From Rhineura floridana (taxonomy: Eukaryota; Chordata; Lepidosauria; Squamata; Rhineuridae), in assembly GCF_030035675.1 (NCBI RefSeq), contig NC_084481.1, positions 233,398,927-233,462,926 on the forward strand: 64,000 nucleotides of DNA, read 5' to 3'. This document shows positions 20,646 to 31,987 of the stretch, one piece after another. A program made the translations under genes and the position numbers. Under the pieces are notes generated by a model. That model was not told the DNA's origin and did no database searches. It saw only the letters and a program-made list of their open reading frames with translations. Each line of letters starts with the position of its first letter. The stretch's first letter is position 1.

Positions 20646-20765
20646 TTGGTTTGTATGCTCCCTTGGACAGCATTACTGGAAAGACAGGTATTCCAAGCAT
20701 TTTGCGGTCTGCGTGGCTCACGTGCAAAACGTTGATGGTCCCAAACTGCCAGCGTGCCTGTGAAC

Positions 20766-20815
20766 AAAAATGTCTTTGATAAAACTGCAGTAAAGATTCT
20801 TGTTCAGAGGCTGCC
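20766..20815 (+). repeat. 50-bp piece of the 23021-23499 element family
   Basis: ATGTCTTTGATAAAACTGCA and AGATTCTTGTTCAGAGGCT match 23037-23083 almost exactly. It is an isolated end fragment of the same inverted-repeat element. Confidence 0.6.
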
Positions 20816-20867
20816 TGAATGGGCCATCTGTGGGTATTACATTACCACCACAGCCCAAATTGCTATG

Positions 20868-21110
20868 ACGAGTTGCAGGAAGCCAGATTTCGTCTGGACA
20901 TCAGGAAAAACCTCCTAACTGTTAGAGCTATACAACAATGGAATCAATGACCTAGCGAGGTGGTAGGCTCTCCGACACTGGAGGCCTTCAAGAGGCAGCT
21001 GGACAGCCATCTGTCGGGAATGCTTTGATTTGGATTCCAGCATTGAGCAGGGGGCTGGACTCGATGGCCTTGTAGGCCCCTTCCAACTCTACTATTCTAC
21101 GATTCTGTGA
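20868..21110 (+). mobile_element. CR1 3' end (ATTCTATG-tail subfamily)
   Basis: Reads the coding end CAGGAAGCCAGATTTCGTCT, then GGACATCAGGAAAAACCTCC, through GGCCTTCAAGAGGCAGCTGG to a tail TATTCTACGATTCTGTGA. Confidence 0.88.
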
Positions 21111-21235
21111 GGCCAGCAGATATTTATGCAGCTATCCCCAATCCTTCATTTAAAAGTTGCGCTCATTTCCCTACAAGGGTTTAGAATACGCACACAGTAG
21201 CCACAGGTATCGCATCTAGACTGCTACAAACGCCA

Positions 21236-21345
21236 GGGTTGCATTATAGTAATTGCGTATTGTTTTAATGTTTTTGATTGCTGTAAACCGCCCAGAGAGC
21301 TTCGGCTATGGGGCAGTATACAAGTTCAATAAATAAATAAATATT
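21236..21345 (+). mobile_element. L2 3'UTR tail
   Basis: GTAAACCGCCCAGAGAGCTT, CGGCTATGGGGCAGTATACA and an AATAAATAAA tail. Similar tails lie at 23920-23990, 49905-49985 and 53762-53840. Confidence 0.8.
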
Positions 21346-21597
21346 ATACTCTTAGAGTCAGCTGAGGACTGAACAGGAACTCTCTGACATAGGGGAGAAG
21401 AAAGAGGGGTGGTGCCATTTCTTTCAAGCCCCACCCCCCAGAAAGCCTGTTGGTCCTTCCAAGTCTGGGGCCCAGCAGGACGGTGACACCTCCAGTCCTC
21501 ACCAGCCACAGCCAAGCATGGCCAGTAGTCGGGGGGGGGGGGACAGGAACTGGAGTCCAGGGGTGTCTGGTGTAGGGCAGAGGAACCCGCCAATTTC

Positions 21598-21830
21598 AGT
21601 TGCTTCTTTTTCCAGTCCTAAATTCAGTTTATCCACATTTCTGCAGGAATTTGCTTCATGAAAATTTGTCAGCATTTTAGTGCAAATGTTTCCTAATATC
21701 CATATGTTTTAATGCAGTTCTGACTAATATACACATTTTTGTATGCTATTTTCACAAATGTATGTATCTTTAGGCAAACTTTCCCTAAGGTATCCATGTC
21801 TGGTTGGAGAAGTGCACATTTATTATTATT
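21598..21830 (-). mobile_element. Partial copy of the 23021-23499 inverted-repeat element
   Basis: Read in reverse complement it follows 23430 back to 23250: AAATTCAGTTTATCCACATT, TTCTGCAGGAATTTGC, CATTTTAGTGCAAATGTTTC. The family match is by eye with moderate divergence. Confidence 0.5.
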
Positions 21831-22000
21831 ATTATGATTTCCATTTGTAGACAACTTCCTATCTAAAAGATCCCAAAGCTGTTCACAACAGAATACACAA
21901 AGTACAATAAAAACATATCAAATTAATTGACAAAGCAAAATACATAAACAATATCCATATCCATAATACATAACCACAGTATAAAAGTCAGAATCCACCA
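21831..22000 (-). mobile_element. L2-like tail
   Basis: A TTATTATTATTA-rich tail, then AAGCTGTTCACAACAGAATA and an AATAAAAACATA region, as in minus-strand L2 3'UTRs. Confidence 0.5.
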
Positions 22001-22227
22001 GAATTTCAAAGAGTAATTCTGTTTTCAGTTTGTATATTGGTTCAAAAAGTGCAACTGAGGTAGTTTCTTATTGAAATATGCACAAAATCCATTTTCTCCC
22101 CCATCTCTAATCTGGAGGGTCACAAGTTCCCCTTTCCTACTTCAAGTGTTCCCAGGTGAGCCCTCCATAACGTATGGTTTAGGCCATGCATCACTCATTT
22201 AATACAATATTTTATCTGCTGCTAGTG

Positions 22228-22960
22228 CATGAGAAAAGCCCTGAAGCTGAATCAGGCCAAAGGAGTCACATCCAGTCCAGCATCCTGTCATAGAATCATA
22301 GAATTGTAGAGTTGGAAGGGGCCCGCTAAGGCCATCAAGTCCAACCCCCTGCTCAATGCAGGAATCCAAATCAAAGCATTCCCGACAGATGGCTGTCCAG
22401 CTGCCTCTTGAATGCCTCCAGTGTCCGAGAGCCCACTACCTCTCTAGGTAATTGGTTCCATTGTCCTATGGCTCTAACAGCTAGGAGGTTTTTCCTGATA
22501 TCCAGTCGAAATCTGGCTACCTGCAACTTGAGCCCATTATTCTGGGTCCTGCACTCTGGGACAATTGAGAAGAGATCCCGGCCCTCCTCTGTGTGGCAAC
22601 CTTTCATGTACTTAAAGAGTACAATCATGTCTCCCCTCAGTCTTCTCTCCTCCGGGCTAAACATGCCCAGTTCTTTCAGTCTCTCCTCACAGGGCTTTGT
22701 TTCCAGTCCCCTGATCATCTTTGTTGCCCTCCTCTGAAACCTGTCCTTGCAGTGGCTAACCAGATAAATCCACAAGCAGGAAACCTGAGTGAAATAGCAC
22801 TCTCCCCTCTTGCAATTCCCGGCAACTGAGCATACTGCCTCCAACAGGGGAGGTAGAGCATAGAGTTATCTTCCGTCAAAGCCATCCAGGGTGGTGGCCA
22901 TCACTACTACTTGTGCAAGCAAATCACAAAGATTAACTATAAGCAATGCTAGCCCATCAT
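22228..22960 (-). mobile_element. CR1 3' end split by a different CR1
   Basis: Outer pieces (22228-22282 and 22752-22960) belong to the TTCTTATG-tail subfamily: CCAGTCCAGCATCCTGT on one side, GGCTAACCAGATAAATCCAC and GCCATCCAGGGTGGTGGCCA on the other. The inner piece is an ATTCTATG-tail CR1 (22283-22751). The inner copy is therefore younger. Confidence 0.75.
22283..22751 (-). mobile_element. CR1 3' end with ORF2 C-terminus, nested
   Basis: The minus-strand frame reads [55 protein letters not shown] and ARFRLDIRKNLLAVRAI, the CR1 ORF2 C-terminus. It ends DSHLSGML, followed by the 3'UTR and tail at 22283-22300. 5'-truncated at about 22751. Confidence 0.88.
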
Positions 22961-23020
22961 TTCCTTGCATCTTACTGCCCTCGGACCAGTACTTTAGCTT
23001 TGAAGATGAATGACTCCTAA

Positions 23021-23499
23021 CTAGGGATGGGTGAGAATGTCTTTGATAAAACTGCAGTACAGATTCTTGTTCAGAGGCTATTCAGCTAGCAGAATCTATA
23101 CAATTCACACTTTCCGAAACAATATGAGAACTGAAACTCAGCCATCCTTTAAAATTCACATTTGTTAGAATTTTGGGATGCAGTTTGCCAACTAAACAAT
23201 ATTTATAAAAATCCATTTATTAAGGGGAAAGTGTGCATAGAAATGACTATATGAGTGAAAAATAACATGCAAAAAGATATGATGTGATGAGAAATGGCTT
23301 GCAAAAAATGTGTACATTTGTCAAAACTGCCTACGAAAATGTGTTTATTTGGAGAAATTCGCACTAAAATGGTGGAGACTTTTCATGAGGATTTTTTAAA
23401 ATAAATTGCAGATTGCTGCAGAAACATAGGGAACTGAATTTAACACGAGAGAAATGAGAAACTGAGAGAACCAGAACTGGCAGATCTTTCCATCCCTAC
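23021..23499. mobile_element. Unassigned ~480-bp element with short inverted ends
   Basis: Begins CTAGGGATGG and ends CCATCCCTAC, inverted ends of about 9 bp. Flanking GACTCCTA and ACTCCTGT could be a decayed duplication. The interior is A/T-rich and non-coding. Related pieces occur at 20766-20815 and 21598-21830, so it is a dispersed family. I do not recognise its name; a non-autonomous DNA transposon is the best guess. Confidence 0.5.
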
Positions 23500-23502
23500 T
23501 CC

Positions 23503-23998
23503 TGTTAGCTTGCATTGGCTGCCTGCATGTTTCCGAGCTCGATTCAAGGTGCTGGTTTTGACCTATAAAGACTTACACGGCTTAGGACCACAATACCTGA
23601 TGGAATGCCTCTCCCGACACGAACCCACCCGTACACTACGCTCAACATCCAAGGCCCTCCTCTGGGTGCCTACTCCAAGGGAAGCTGGGAGTCTGGCAAC
23701 AAGGCAGAGGGCCTTCTCAGTGGTGGCCCCCAAATTATGGAATGATCTCCCTGATGAGGTGTTGACACCAACACTGTTATTTTTTTGGTGCCAGGTCAAG
23801 ACTTTCCTCTTCTCCCAGGGATTTTAGCATGTGTTTTATATTGTTTTAAATTTTTAAATTGTGTTTTAAATTGTTTTTTAAAAGATGTATCTTAAATTGT
23901 ATTTGTTTTTAGTTACTGTAAACCGCCCAGAGAGCTTTGGCTATGGGGCGGTATACAAGTAAAATAAATAAATAAATAAAGTAATAAAGTAATATAAC
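23503..23998 (+). mobile_element. L2 3' end with C-terminal coding remnant
   Basis: The frame reads LHWLPACFRARFKVLVLTYK, DLHGLGPQYL, RTLRSTSKALLWVPTPREAG and WNDLPDEV, the L2 ORF C-terminus, open to FLFSQGF. The 3'UTR has CCGCCCAGAGAGCTTTGGCT and an AATAAATA tail. Confidence 0.88.
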
Positions 23999-24173
23999 AA
24001 TGGAACCAATGACCTAGGGAGGTGGTGGGCTCTCCAACACTGGAGACATTCAAGAGGCAGCTGGACAGCCACCTGTCAGGGATGCTGTAAGTTGGATTCC
24101 TGCATTGAGCAGGGGGTTGGACTTGATGGCCTTAGAGGCCCCTTCTAACTCTACTATTGTATGATTCTATGAC
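23999..24173 (+). mobile_element. CR1 3' end fragment
   Basis: ACAATGGAACCAATGACCTA through GGAGACATTCAAGAGGCAGC to ACTATTGTATGATTCTATGA. It begins inside the L2 tail, so it inserted into or next to it. Confidence 0.87.
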
Positions 24174-24332
24174 TCCGCTTTGGTCAGCCTCTTTCTGCAC
24201 ACTGCCCTTGGACCTCAGATGAAAGCCTTATGTTGCGGCCTGGCAACACAAGTTGCAGGCTTAACTCAGGCCTGGTTGCCTAAAGGTGATAGCGTTGGCA
24301 AACTCCCAGAAGCTCTGCAAGCTCTGTGTGTG

Positions 24333-25085
24333 TGTGTGTGTTATGTGCCTTCAAGTCGATTACGACTTATGGAGACCCTATGAATCAGCGACCTCCAGTA
24401 GCATCTGTCATGAACCACCCTGTTCAGATCTTGTAAGTTCAGGTCTGTGGCTTCCTTTATGGATTGGGAATACCATAGTCTTAATGACCCTGACTTTGGT
24501 GTTCAGTGATACATCTTTGCATTTGGGGACCTTTTCTAGTTCTCTCATAGCTGCCCTCCCAAGTCCTAGCCTTTTTCTGATTTCTTGACTATTGTTTCTA
24601 TTTTGGTTAATGACTGTGCCATGGTATTGATAATCTTTGACAAGTTAACTGACAACTTGACAAGTTGACAACTTAACTGTCGACTTTAAAGTTACATAAC
24701 TCTTCTGTTGTCATTCCTTTATAGTCTTTTTGACGCTCAACGATAGTCCTGCTTTGAAGCTTTCCTCTAACTTTCATCAGCATTCGTTCCAAATCATTAC
24801 TGGTTTCTGCTAGTAGGATGGTATCGTCTGCACATCTTAAATTATTGATATTTCTCCCTCCAATTTTCATGCCTCCTTCATCTTGGTCCAATCCTGCTTT
24901 CTGTATGATATGTTCTGCATATAGATTAAACAAATAGGGTGATAAAATACACTCCTGTCTCATGCCCTTTCCAACTGGAACTTCCTTAGCAAGCCCGAGA
25001 AAGTCTCCTTGGCCTGAGGTTTTGAAGGTCAGCTGCCACTCAAGAGAGCAACAGAGCGCAACACAGGTCTGACTTGGTATACAGC
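24333..25085 (-). mobile_element. BovB LINE with RT fragment, internally deleted
   Basis: The 3' tail (24333-24470) is followed at about 24470 by a jump to sequence that in the 36.7-kb copy lies some 330 bp further in. The minus-strand frame at 24673-25089 reads VPVGKGMRQECILSPYLFNL, then LRCADDTILLAETSNDLERM, the RT QG and ADD blocks of RTE-type LINEs. 5'-truncated near 25085. Confidence 0.82.
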
Positions 25086-25708
25086 ACATTCATAGGAATG
25101 TCAATGCTGGGGTCTGTTCTGAGCCCAGAATCCCCCCACAGTTGAAATCTCAACCGCTGCACCTCTCACAGAGATCAAGTCCGCTCTGCTCTGGACAGCG
25201 GTCTAGCAAGAGCTACAATCCAGACTGCTCACATCAAAAGGTCAAGGCGGCTTGCAAGCACAGTGAGAGGACGACGACTTTCAAAGCAGCTGAAGTCAAT
25301 GCTGGGAATGAGATAGAGAGGAAAGGGGGTCAGCGAAGGGCCATGGGAAGGAGGACAGTGCTTTTAAGAAATAATAATCTTTGTTCCAGCGGACAGGAAA
25401 GAATGCATGCAATTATCTCTCACACACATGCACACAACCCTTACAAAATGGGGGCTACTCCTCCATGCTACTGGGAATTCATGGTGGGTTCTTTCTGCTC
25501 CTCGTTATTGCCCAGGGCCAGCCCACACACCGGGAACAAGGGACACACCATGAAGGGGGGCATTTCGCCAGAGCCAGCGAGGCCAGCAGCTGCACCCTCT
25601 GTGCATGATGCGAATTTCGGGTGGAGGAAGAGGGAGAGCAGAAAATAAAGCCCTTTTGAGGCTGCTTGACCGGCACAGGAAGAGTCCTCCAGCTAGTGCT
25701 GCGTGCGC

Positions 25709-25712
<4 letters not shown>
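25086..25712. other. Unassigned intergenic stretch
   Basis: Overlapping open frames exist but none carries a recognisable domain. Confidence 0.35.

Positions 25713-25787
<75 letters not shown>
25713..25787. repeat. GA microsatellite, about 37 units
   Basis: An uninterrupted GA run of 75 bases. It generates long artificial Arg-Glu and Ser-Leu frames. It sits 9 bp before a CR1 truncation point. Confidence 0.97.
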
Positions 25788-25789
<2 letters not shown>

Positions 25790-25795
25790 GTTGTT

Positions 25796-26258
25796 CTAGA
25801 AGGATGCAGACAAACTGGAACAGGTTCTGAGGAGGGCAACAAGGATGATCAGGGGATTGGAAACAAAGCCCTATGAGGAGAGACTGAAAGAACTGGGCAT
25901 GTTTAGCCTGGAGAAGACTGAGGGGAGACATGATCGCACTCTTTAAGTACATGAAAGGTTGCCACACAGAGGAGGGCCGGGATCTCTTCTCAATTGTCCC
26001 AGAGTGCAGGACACAGAATAATGGGCTCAAGTTGCAGGTAGCCAGATTTCGAATGGACATCAGGAAAACCTCCTAGCTGTTAGAGCCATAGGACAATGGA
26101 ACCAATTACCTAGAGAGGTAGTGGGCTCTCGGACACTGGAGGCATTCAAGAGGCAGCTGGACAGCCATCTGTCGGGAATGCTTTGATTTGGATTCCTGCA
26201 TTGAGCAGGGGGTTGGACTTGATGGCCTTATAGGCCCCTTCCAACTCTACTATTCTAT
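25796..26258 (+). mobile_element. CR1 3' end with ORF2 C-terminus
   Basis: Starts AAGGATGCAGACAAACTGGA and AGGGCAACAAGGATGATCAG (the RATRMIRG block), continues through GAGGGCCGGGATCTCTTCTC and GAGGCAGCTGG, and ends TACTATTCTATAC. Frames are interrupted. Confidence 0.88.
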
Positions 26259-27185
26259 ACATAGGTAATTAGTCTCTTCCCAGTGAGAACTGGAACCAAG
26301 ATGACATTATTTCCACGGGTATATTGGCAATGGCAGGGGGAGGGTGGAAGAGTGTGTATCAGAAGTGAAGAGGAAATGGGGGGAGGGCAATGGGCAGCCT
26401 GTGCCAAAAAGCTTGTGCCACCGTGACCTAATTTCTGTGCTAGGGAAAGCTGAACCCTGCTGCATACAACAATTCAATTAAGAAATTTTGCAAGTGTTTG
26501 CTTATTTTGCACAACCTGTTTTTAGCAGTCATGGAAAGGCAAGAAGATCTGCTGAGCAATGAAATCTCACACCCCCTGGCACTGTTCTTCTCAACTCCTT
26601 TCAAAGCATCCCTTTGTAGAAATCCCCCTTTTTTGCAGGTGTGATTTTAAAAAGCTGAATATCTCAGGATGTCAATACTGGAGCCAGCCCCAGATGTCCA
26701 TCTGCACTGTGCCTTGGAGGAGTATGCCTGGGTCTTGCTTACGCTCTGGCTGGTTGCTTCTCTTTCCTGTTCGGCCAGAGTCCCCGTGTTGATTAAGGTC
26801 CTACAGTAAATTCTTAAGTTGGCATAAAACCGTCTAAGGAAGAGGTCCTAGCCTCATAGGAACTGAGCTGTTCCCACACAAGGAAATATTGTTTTTCACG
26901 CTTAAAACAAAACTGACTTTTCAGAGGATAACTTGATCAGAAGAGATGCGGCTACCACCAAGGAAGGCAGATTTTGAGTGCTGGAAGACATGGATCTCTG
27001 GCACGCCTTTAAAGTGGTGAAAGGCGATGGGGGAAGGTAGGAGTTCTGGTTTTTAGAAATGGCCAAGGTAATGCCAAGAACTACAGCTGCTTCCAAGATG
27101 CAGAAGATCATTTTACTATGATGAAACTTTTGAAACAAAATTGAAAGCCTGAAAGACAGCCAAGGTTTTCAGAAAGCTCGAGGTG
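26259..27185. other. Intergenic stretch without recognised features
   Basis: No coding or repeat call supported. Confidence 0.35.
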
Positions 27186-28760
27186 AAGAGATAAGAACAT
27201 ATCTTAAGAGATAAGAGCTTGCTGGATCAGGCCAAAAGGCCCATCACAGTCCAGTGTCTGGCTCTCAATGGCCAGCCAGGTGTCCAAATGCAAGAGCTGA
27301 CCACAAGGATACTCCAGCCACTTGTGGCTCCTCCCACCAACTAGTATTGAGAGGCATACTGTCTCCAACAGTGGAGACCGAACAGAGCCATTGGGGCTAG
27401 TAGCCATTGGTAGCCTTATCCCCCATCAATTTGTCCCCTTCTCTCTTGAAGCCATCCAAGTTGGCAGCCATGGAGCAAATTCCTTTTTCTAAACTAAAAA
27501 GGCTTAAATGTTGTAACCTTCCCCCCCTGATCATTTTTTAACTTTTTCCAGCTCCACAGTACCCTTTTTAGAATGAAGTGACCAGAACTGAACACAGTAT
27601 TCCCAAATGTGGTCTCACCATAGCTTTGTATACTGCTATTATGATACTGGTAGTTTGATTTTCAGTCCCTTTCCTAATGATCCCTTTCACAGCAGCTGCA
27701 CATGGGGTCAACATCTTCATCGAGCTTCGTCCACCACAACTCCAAGGTCTCTTTCCTGTTCAGACACCACCAATTCAGATCCCATGAGGGTATATGTGGT
27801 TAGGACTCCTCTCCCATGTACACCACTTTAAAAGTAGCACATTTGCCATTTTAATACTCATTTTCCCAGTTTGGAGAGATCCTTTTGGAGCTCCTTGCCA
27901 TCTTCGTTCTTATCACCTTGAAAAATTTACTGTCATCAGCAAACTTGTTCACTTCACTCCTCAGCCCTAACTCTAGTTCATTAGCGAGCATATTTACAAA
28001 GCACAGGTCCCAATATTGATATTTGTGGTGGCCACTTTTTACATTCCTGTTGTGAGAACTGTCCATTTGTCCCGACTCTAATTCCTGTTCTTTAACTAGT
28101 TTCTGATCAACAAGAGAGCCTCTCCTTTTATTTCGTGCCTAAGTTTCACTTAAGGGGGAGTCTTTCGTGAGGTATTCTGTTGAAAGCTTTTTGAAGTCTA
28201 TGTTCACAATGTCAACTGGATCACCTCTATCTATAAGCTTGACACTCCAAAAGAACTCTAATAGGTTAGTGAGACAGGACTTACCCTTGCAGAAGCCACG
28301 CTGGTTCTGCTTCAGCAAGGCTTGTTCTCTTGTATGCTTGGTAATTTTATCCTTAATAATGGTTTCCTGGAACAGATATGGAGCTAACTGGCCTGCAGGT
28401 TCTTGAAATGCAAATAATTACAGAATCATAGAATAGTAGAGTTGGAAGGGGCCTATAAGGTCATCAAGTCCAACCCCCTGCTCAATGCTGGAATCCAAAT
28501 CAAAGCATTCCCGACAGATGGCTAATTAAGTGATATATAAATGTTTTAAATAAGAAATCCTCCCAATATTCCTTTTTTTAGAAATTAGTGTTACATTGAC
28601 TACTTTCCAGACCCCATGGTGATACAGCATAGCTGGGTTGATAGGAACTCTAGTCCAAAACATTTGGAGGGTGCCAGGCTGGGGGAAGACTGCTCTACAA
28701 GAGCGTTAGAATGTGTGGAGTTGATGCCTTCCGTGTTAGATGCAGGACTGGGACTGTTCT
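27186..28760 (-). mobile_element. Old, broken CR1 ORF2 3' half
   Basis: A diverged relative of 4060-5700 on the minus strand: 3'UTR (GATCAGGCCAAAAGGCCCAT), then ELELGLRSEVNKFADDSKFF (RT catalytic region) and sequence matching the GDPVDIVYLDF and QHGF blocks near 28190-28330. Frames are broken repeatedly. A CR1 of the other subfamily (28421-28523) and a foldback scrap (28612-28690) interrupt it. Confidence 0.75.
28421..28523 (-). mobile_element. CR1 tail fragment nested in older CR1
   Basis: ACAGAATCATAGAATAGTAG, then GGGGCCTATAAGGTCATCAA and CATTCCCGACAGATGGCT, the ATTCTATG-tail subfamily in minus orientation. Confidence 0.82.
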
Positions 28761-30434
28761 AAGTAGTTCCACTCTTTTCTTTTGGTTCTGCTATTTTTGA
28801 TCTGGAGAGCTTGTATTGCAATTTCCCCCTTACTTCTCACACCCAGGAGACATCTGCCCATCCTCCCCCAGACACTGTGGGATCAAAGCAATTTGCCACT
28901 GTGACTGTGAACTCTACAGACCCAAATGTATATATGGATGACAAAAAATATTGGCCCAGTTATACTGCATTATCACCTTTGACCAAATTCCTGGGTCTTT
29001 TACATTTCCTCATCTCATTGGTATTCACCTTTCCCCCCTCTTCAAGTTATACCACCTTGATGGTCATCCACTCTTCCCAACTGTTTTAACGGCTTGCAAG
29101 GCAAGTTCTGGCCCACGGCCAAGAGCCCTTGTGCTTGTACTGTTTGGCTGGCGCCTTAGCCGAGCTGTAGGCTTAAGTACCTATGGCTGGGAGGCTGAGC
29201 AGACCAACACACAGAGGCCAGTCCAAAGCCACACCCTTCTACTTATCAGCCCCTCCGATATCCAGTAGTCAAGAGTCCTTAACGCAAAGAGCTTAGCCAA
29301 AATAGGTTGTGCAACTCTTGCTCAACCCTCCTCAAGAAAACCAGGCGGGTGGAGACAGAAAGAACAATGTGAAGCAAATTTGACATTTTTACATCACTGT
29401 TGCTAAGGCTTGCAAATCTGATGTATTTAATGAAGAGGGTTTGGCCAAGGTTGCGTTTATTAACTTAATAAGCTACATTTCATCTTCCACAGGAAGGAAG
29501 CCCTCTTTGTGATTATTTTTCCACTAGAAGGAAACTCTGCACACTGTCCTGTAACATTGCCTTCAGATTACATTACAGCACCAATTGAAAGGCTACAGAG
29601 ACAATGTTTAGCCGTAAACATTTTCTGTCTGGCTTGTAGAACAGAGTGATTTGTTCCCCCTACCCTGAAATGTAATTAGCATTGATTCTGGAACACTTAT
29701 AGACTCAGCAGCTCTGGGGAATACTATTACGTCCAAGAAATTACTGCTGTGATTCACCAGAACCCTTTTTATGGAGTTGATGTATTCCTAGATTTTCTGA
29801 AAAATACACTAAAAAGCAAGTTGGTCTGCTCAAAATAAGGTAGCTATTCTCTCAGGGTAGCCTTATTTTGTTTAGAATCTGTTTGCTGTGCCCAGGACTG
29901 AAGGAGGAGAGCTGGATCCAAGATCAGACATGGGGAGAGAGTGGGCCTTGCATCAATTTCAATTTGGCCAGGAATGTGATGGGGAGGGAGGGCCCAGTCT
30001 AGGGCAGAAAAAGGACTGGGGTGATAGCTCTGGGAAGGATAGCTCTGGAGGGCTAACGACATCTAGCCCTAAGGCTGTGGGGGCAACTGGTAATCAGAAT
30101 GATAGAACAGTGTGCCAGGATACATACGAGGCCTCCATCATCATCCTATACTCATGACACTGTTCTTGTTGCCTTAATCCAATGGCAAGTAACGACATAT
30201 AGTTCTTATTTTATGAATGTCAACAACCCTGTGAAGTAGGCAGTGCTGGAAGGTAGCCAGTTGCCTTATGCAGCTGAGCAAGAATTTAAACCGGCACTAT
30301 CCACATCCAAGCCCAGTGTTCCATCCACTCCACTACGTGTGGCTGAGCCTGCATTTAGAGTAAGGGTGAGGCCACCTCCTTATATGATTTTTCAAAAAAG
30401 AAACAAGAAGGACCAGACACGAAGACTAGAGGTT
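28761..30434. other. Intergenic stretch between CR1 debris and FERMT2
   Basis: Mostly unique-looking sequence with no convincing gene. No family of repeat recognised. Confidence 0.35.
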
Positions 30435-31730
30435 AAATAAAAGAGTCGGCCTTTATTTAAAATACAATGCATTTGTACGTAGTCTTTTATGTCACGGACT
30501 ATTGAACACAATACTGGTTTGCCCCTTGGCATAGACAGGGTGGGCCGGGGTCTCCCTGGCTGTTAGTGTTGATTTTGAAGTGGGGAACCCCTTCCCCCAG
30601 GCAACTGAGTCTTGTTGTTAAGGGCTTTGTGGCACATCTATAACAAAGTCAGGATTTTAACTTAGACTAAAAACATACTGTAAGGCAAATATACTTGATA
30701 CTATTGCGATTCCTACTTTGGCTTGTGAGACTAGTTTTTTTTAAAAAAAAAGAAAATGAAAGAAAAACCTGTACAATTTTATAAAATTTGTGTTTTTCTT
30801 TTTACATTAGTTACACACACACACACACACACAAACAAATCCTTATACTTCATAGACCTTTACTTCACAACATAATGATTTTTTTGCATATCATCTTAGG
30901 TAGAGAGTGGCTATGCTGGTGAATACTAAAGGTGTTTGTAATACAATATGGTGTAAAAAAAAATAAGGGAAAGGGAAAGATGTGAGAGAGACGCACAATA
31001 TATAAATGATTATCAAAAGGAAACAAGAAGTTAACAGATACGCTTAATTTTTCAAGGCCACGCATGATTGTTTTTGTAAAAGCTTCAGGCTCCTGCAATG
31101 GATCTAATTATGTAGTGTGAAAAATAAAGGGCCAAAGGACTCAGTCCACCACGCACTGCTGTTGCACATGGGAATCCATGAGCAGACCCCAATGACATGA
31201 ATGGGGGAAAGAGGCGCAGCAAAAAGGGCTTCCTGGATTGCACACCAAAAATTCTACCCTAAAAGTAGGAAGGATGTTGAACACATGGATGTCAATTTTA
31301 CAATATATATATATTTAAAAACTCACAAAACATGCATTAAACATGATAAATAGACTTCATATAGATTAGGCCCTGGGTATCTTAATAGCTAGATGGCTTA
31401 GAGGTTTGTACTGATTTGGTTAGCTTACATCTGTCAGAAATTAACCTGACCAGCCCCCACTTGCCTTGCTGCGTGAGGGGGAGGCAAGAGGCACAAGCGG
31501 AGGCGTTGCGCGGTCCATGTTATTGTCTTGTCCTAGCAGATTAACGGAAGTGCTGTTTAGTGCACATACAAACTGGTCTGCTAATGCAAAAGTTTCCATG
31601 ATATTAAAAGAGGAAAGATACACTTCAAGCTTAACTTGATTAAGCAGCATATTTCAAATAACAGTTGTTGAAGTTAAATATTAATATGGCCACTGAGTTT
31701 ATGTCAGTACAACAGGAGGTCTCATTCGAC
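30435..31730 (-). other. FERMT2: Probable FERMT2 3'UTR
   Basis: The 1.3 kb after the FERMT2 stop is AT-rich and free of the LINE and SINE families that fill the flanks, as expected of conserved UTR sequence. It contains a CA microsatellite at about 30812-30833. A canonical AATAAA on the minus strand at 30452-30457 gives a plausible end. The extent is inferred; no transcript evidence is available. Confidence 0.6.
30452..30457 (-). terminator. FERMT2: Candidate FERMT2 polyadenylation signal
   Basis: AATAAA on the minus strand about 1.27 kb after the stop codon. It follows a T/A-rich UTR and precedes unrelated intergenic sequence. Other AATAAA-like strings occur in this AT-rich region, so this is the best placed candidate rather than a proven site. 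Confidence 0.45.
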
Positions 31731-31904
31731 TCACACCCAGCCACTGGTCAGTTTGTAGAACATCTCTTCATCTAAGCTTTCATTCTGGTCCTTTGCACGT
31801 GTTGATAAGAAAATGTAGCCGCCAATGAACTCATGCACCACTTTGCAATCCACTTCAGTGCAGATGAAGGATACTCGGACGTCATCTGCAAATTCTACCG
31901 TTAC
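31731..31904 (-). CDS. FERMT2: FERMT2 terminal coding exon, residues ~624-680 and stop
   Basis: The last coding exon, 174 bp including the TGA stop, reads [19 protein letters not shown], then [19 protein letters not shown], ending [12 protein letters not shown]. It completes the F3 subdomain. The acceptor is GCACTTTTAG. The C-terminal LTSGWV is characteristic of kindlin-2. A small 14-bp tandem repeat lies about 30 bp upstream of the acceptor (31936-31987). Confidence 0.96.
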   Translation of the reverse strand, partial: VTVEFADDVRVSFICTEVDCKVVHEFIGGYIFLSTRAKDQNESLDEEMFYKLTSGWV

Positions 31905-31935
31905 CTAAAAGTGCAAAACAAACAGAGCTCTTTAT

Positions 31936-31987
31936 CTGAGCCTAAGGACCTGAGCCTAAGGACCTGAGCCTGACCTGAGCCTAAGGG
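31936..31987. repeat. Short tandem repeat, unit about 14 bp
   Basis: CTGAGCCTAAGGAC is repeated, followed by partial copies, in intron sequence about 30 bp upstream of the terminal FERMT2 exon. Confidence 0.8.

Noticed and set aside
25142-25648. 168-codon plus-strand open frame
   Set aside because: Low-complexity basic composition with no domain and no flanking gene structure.
25479-26060. 193-codon minus-strand frame with a long Ser-Leu repeat
   Set aside because: It is produced by the GA microsatellite and the adjacent CR1 3' end read on the wrong strand.
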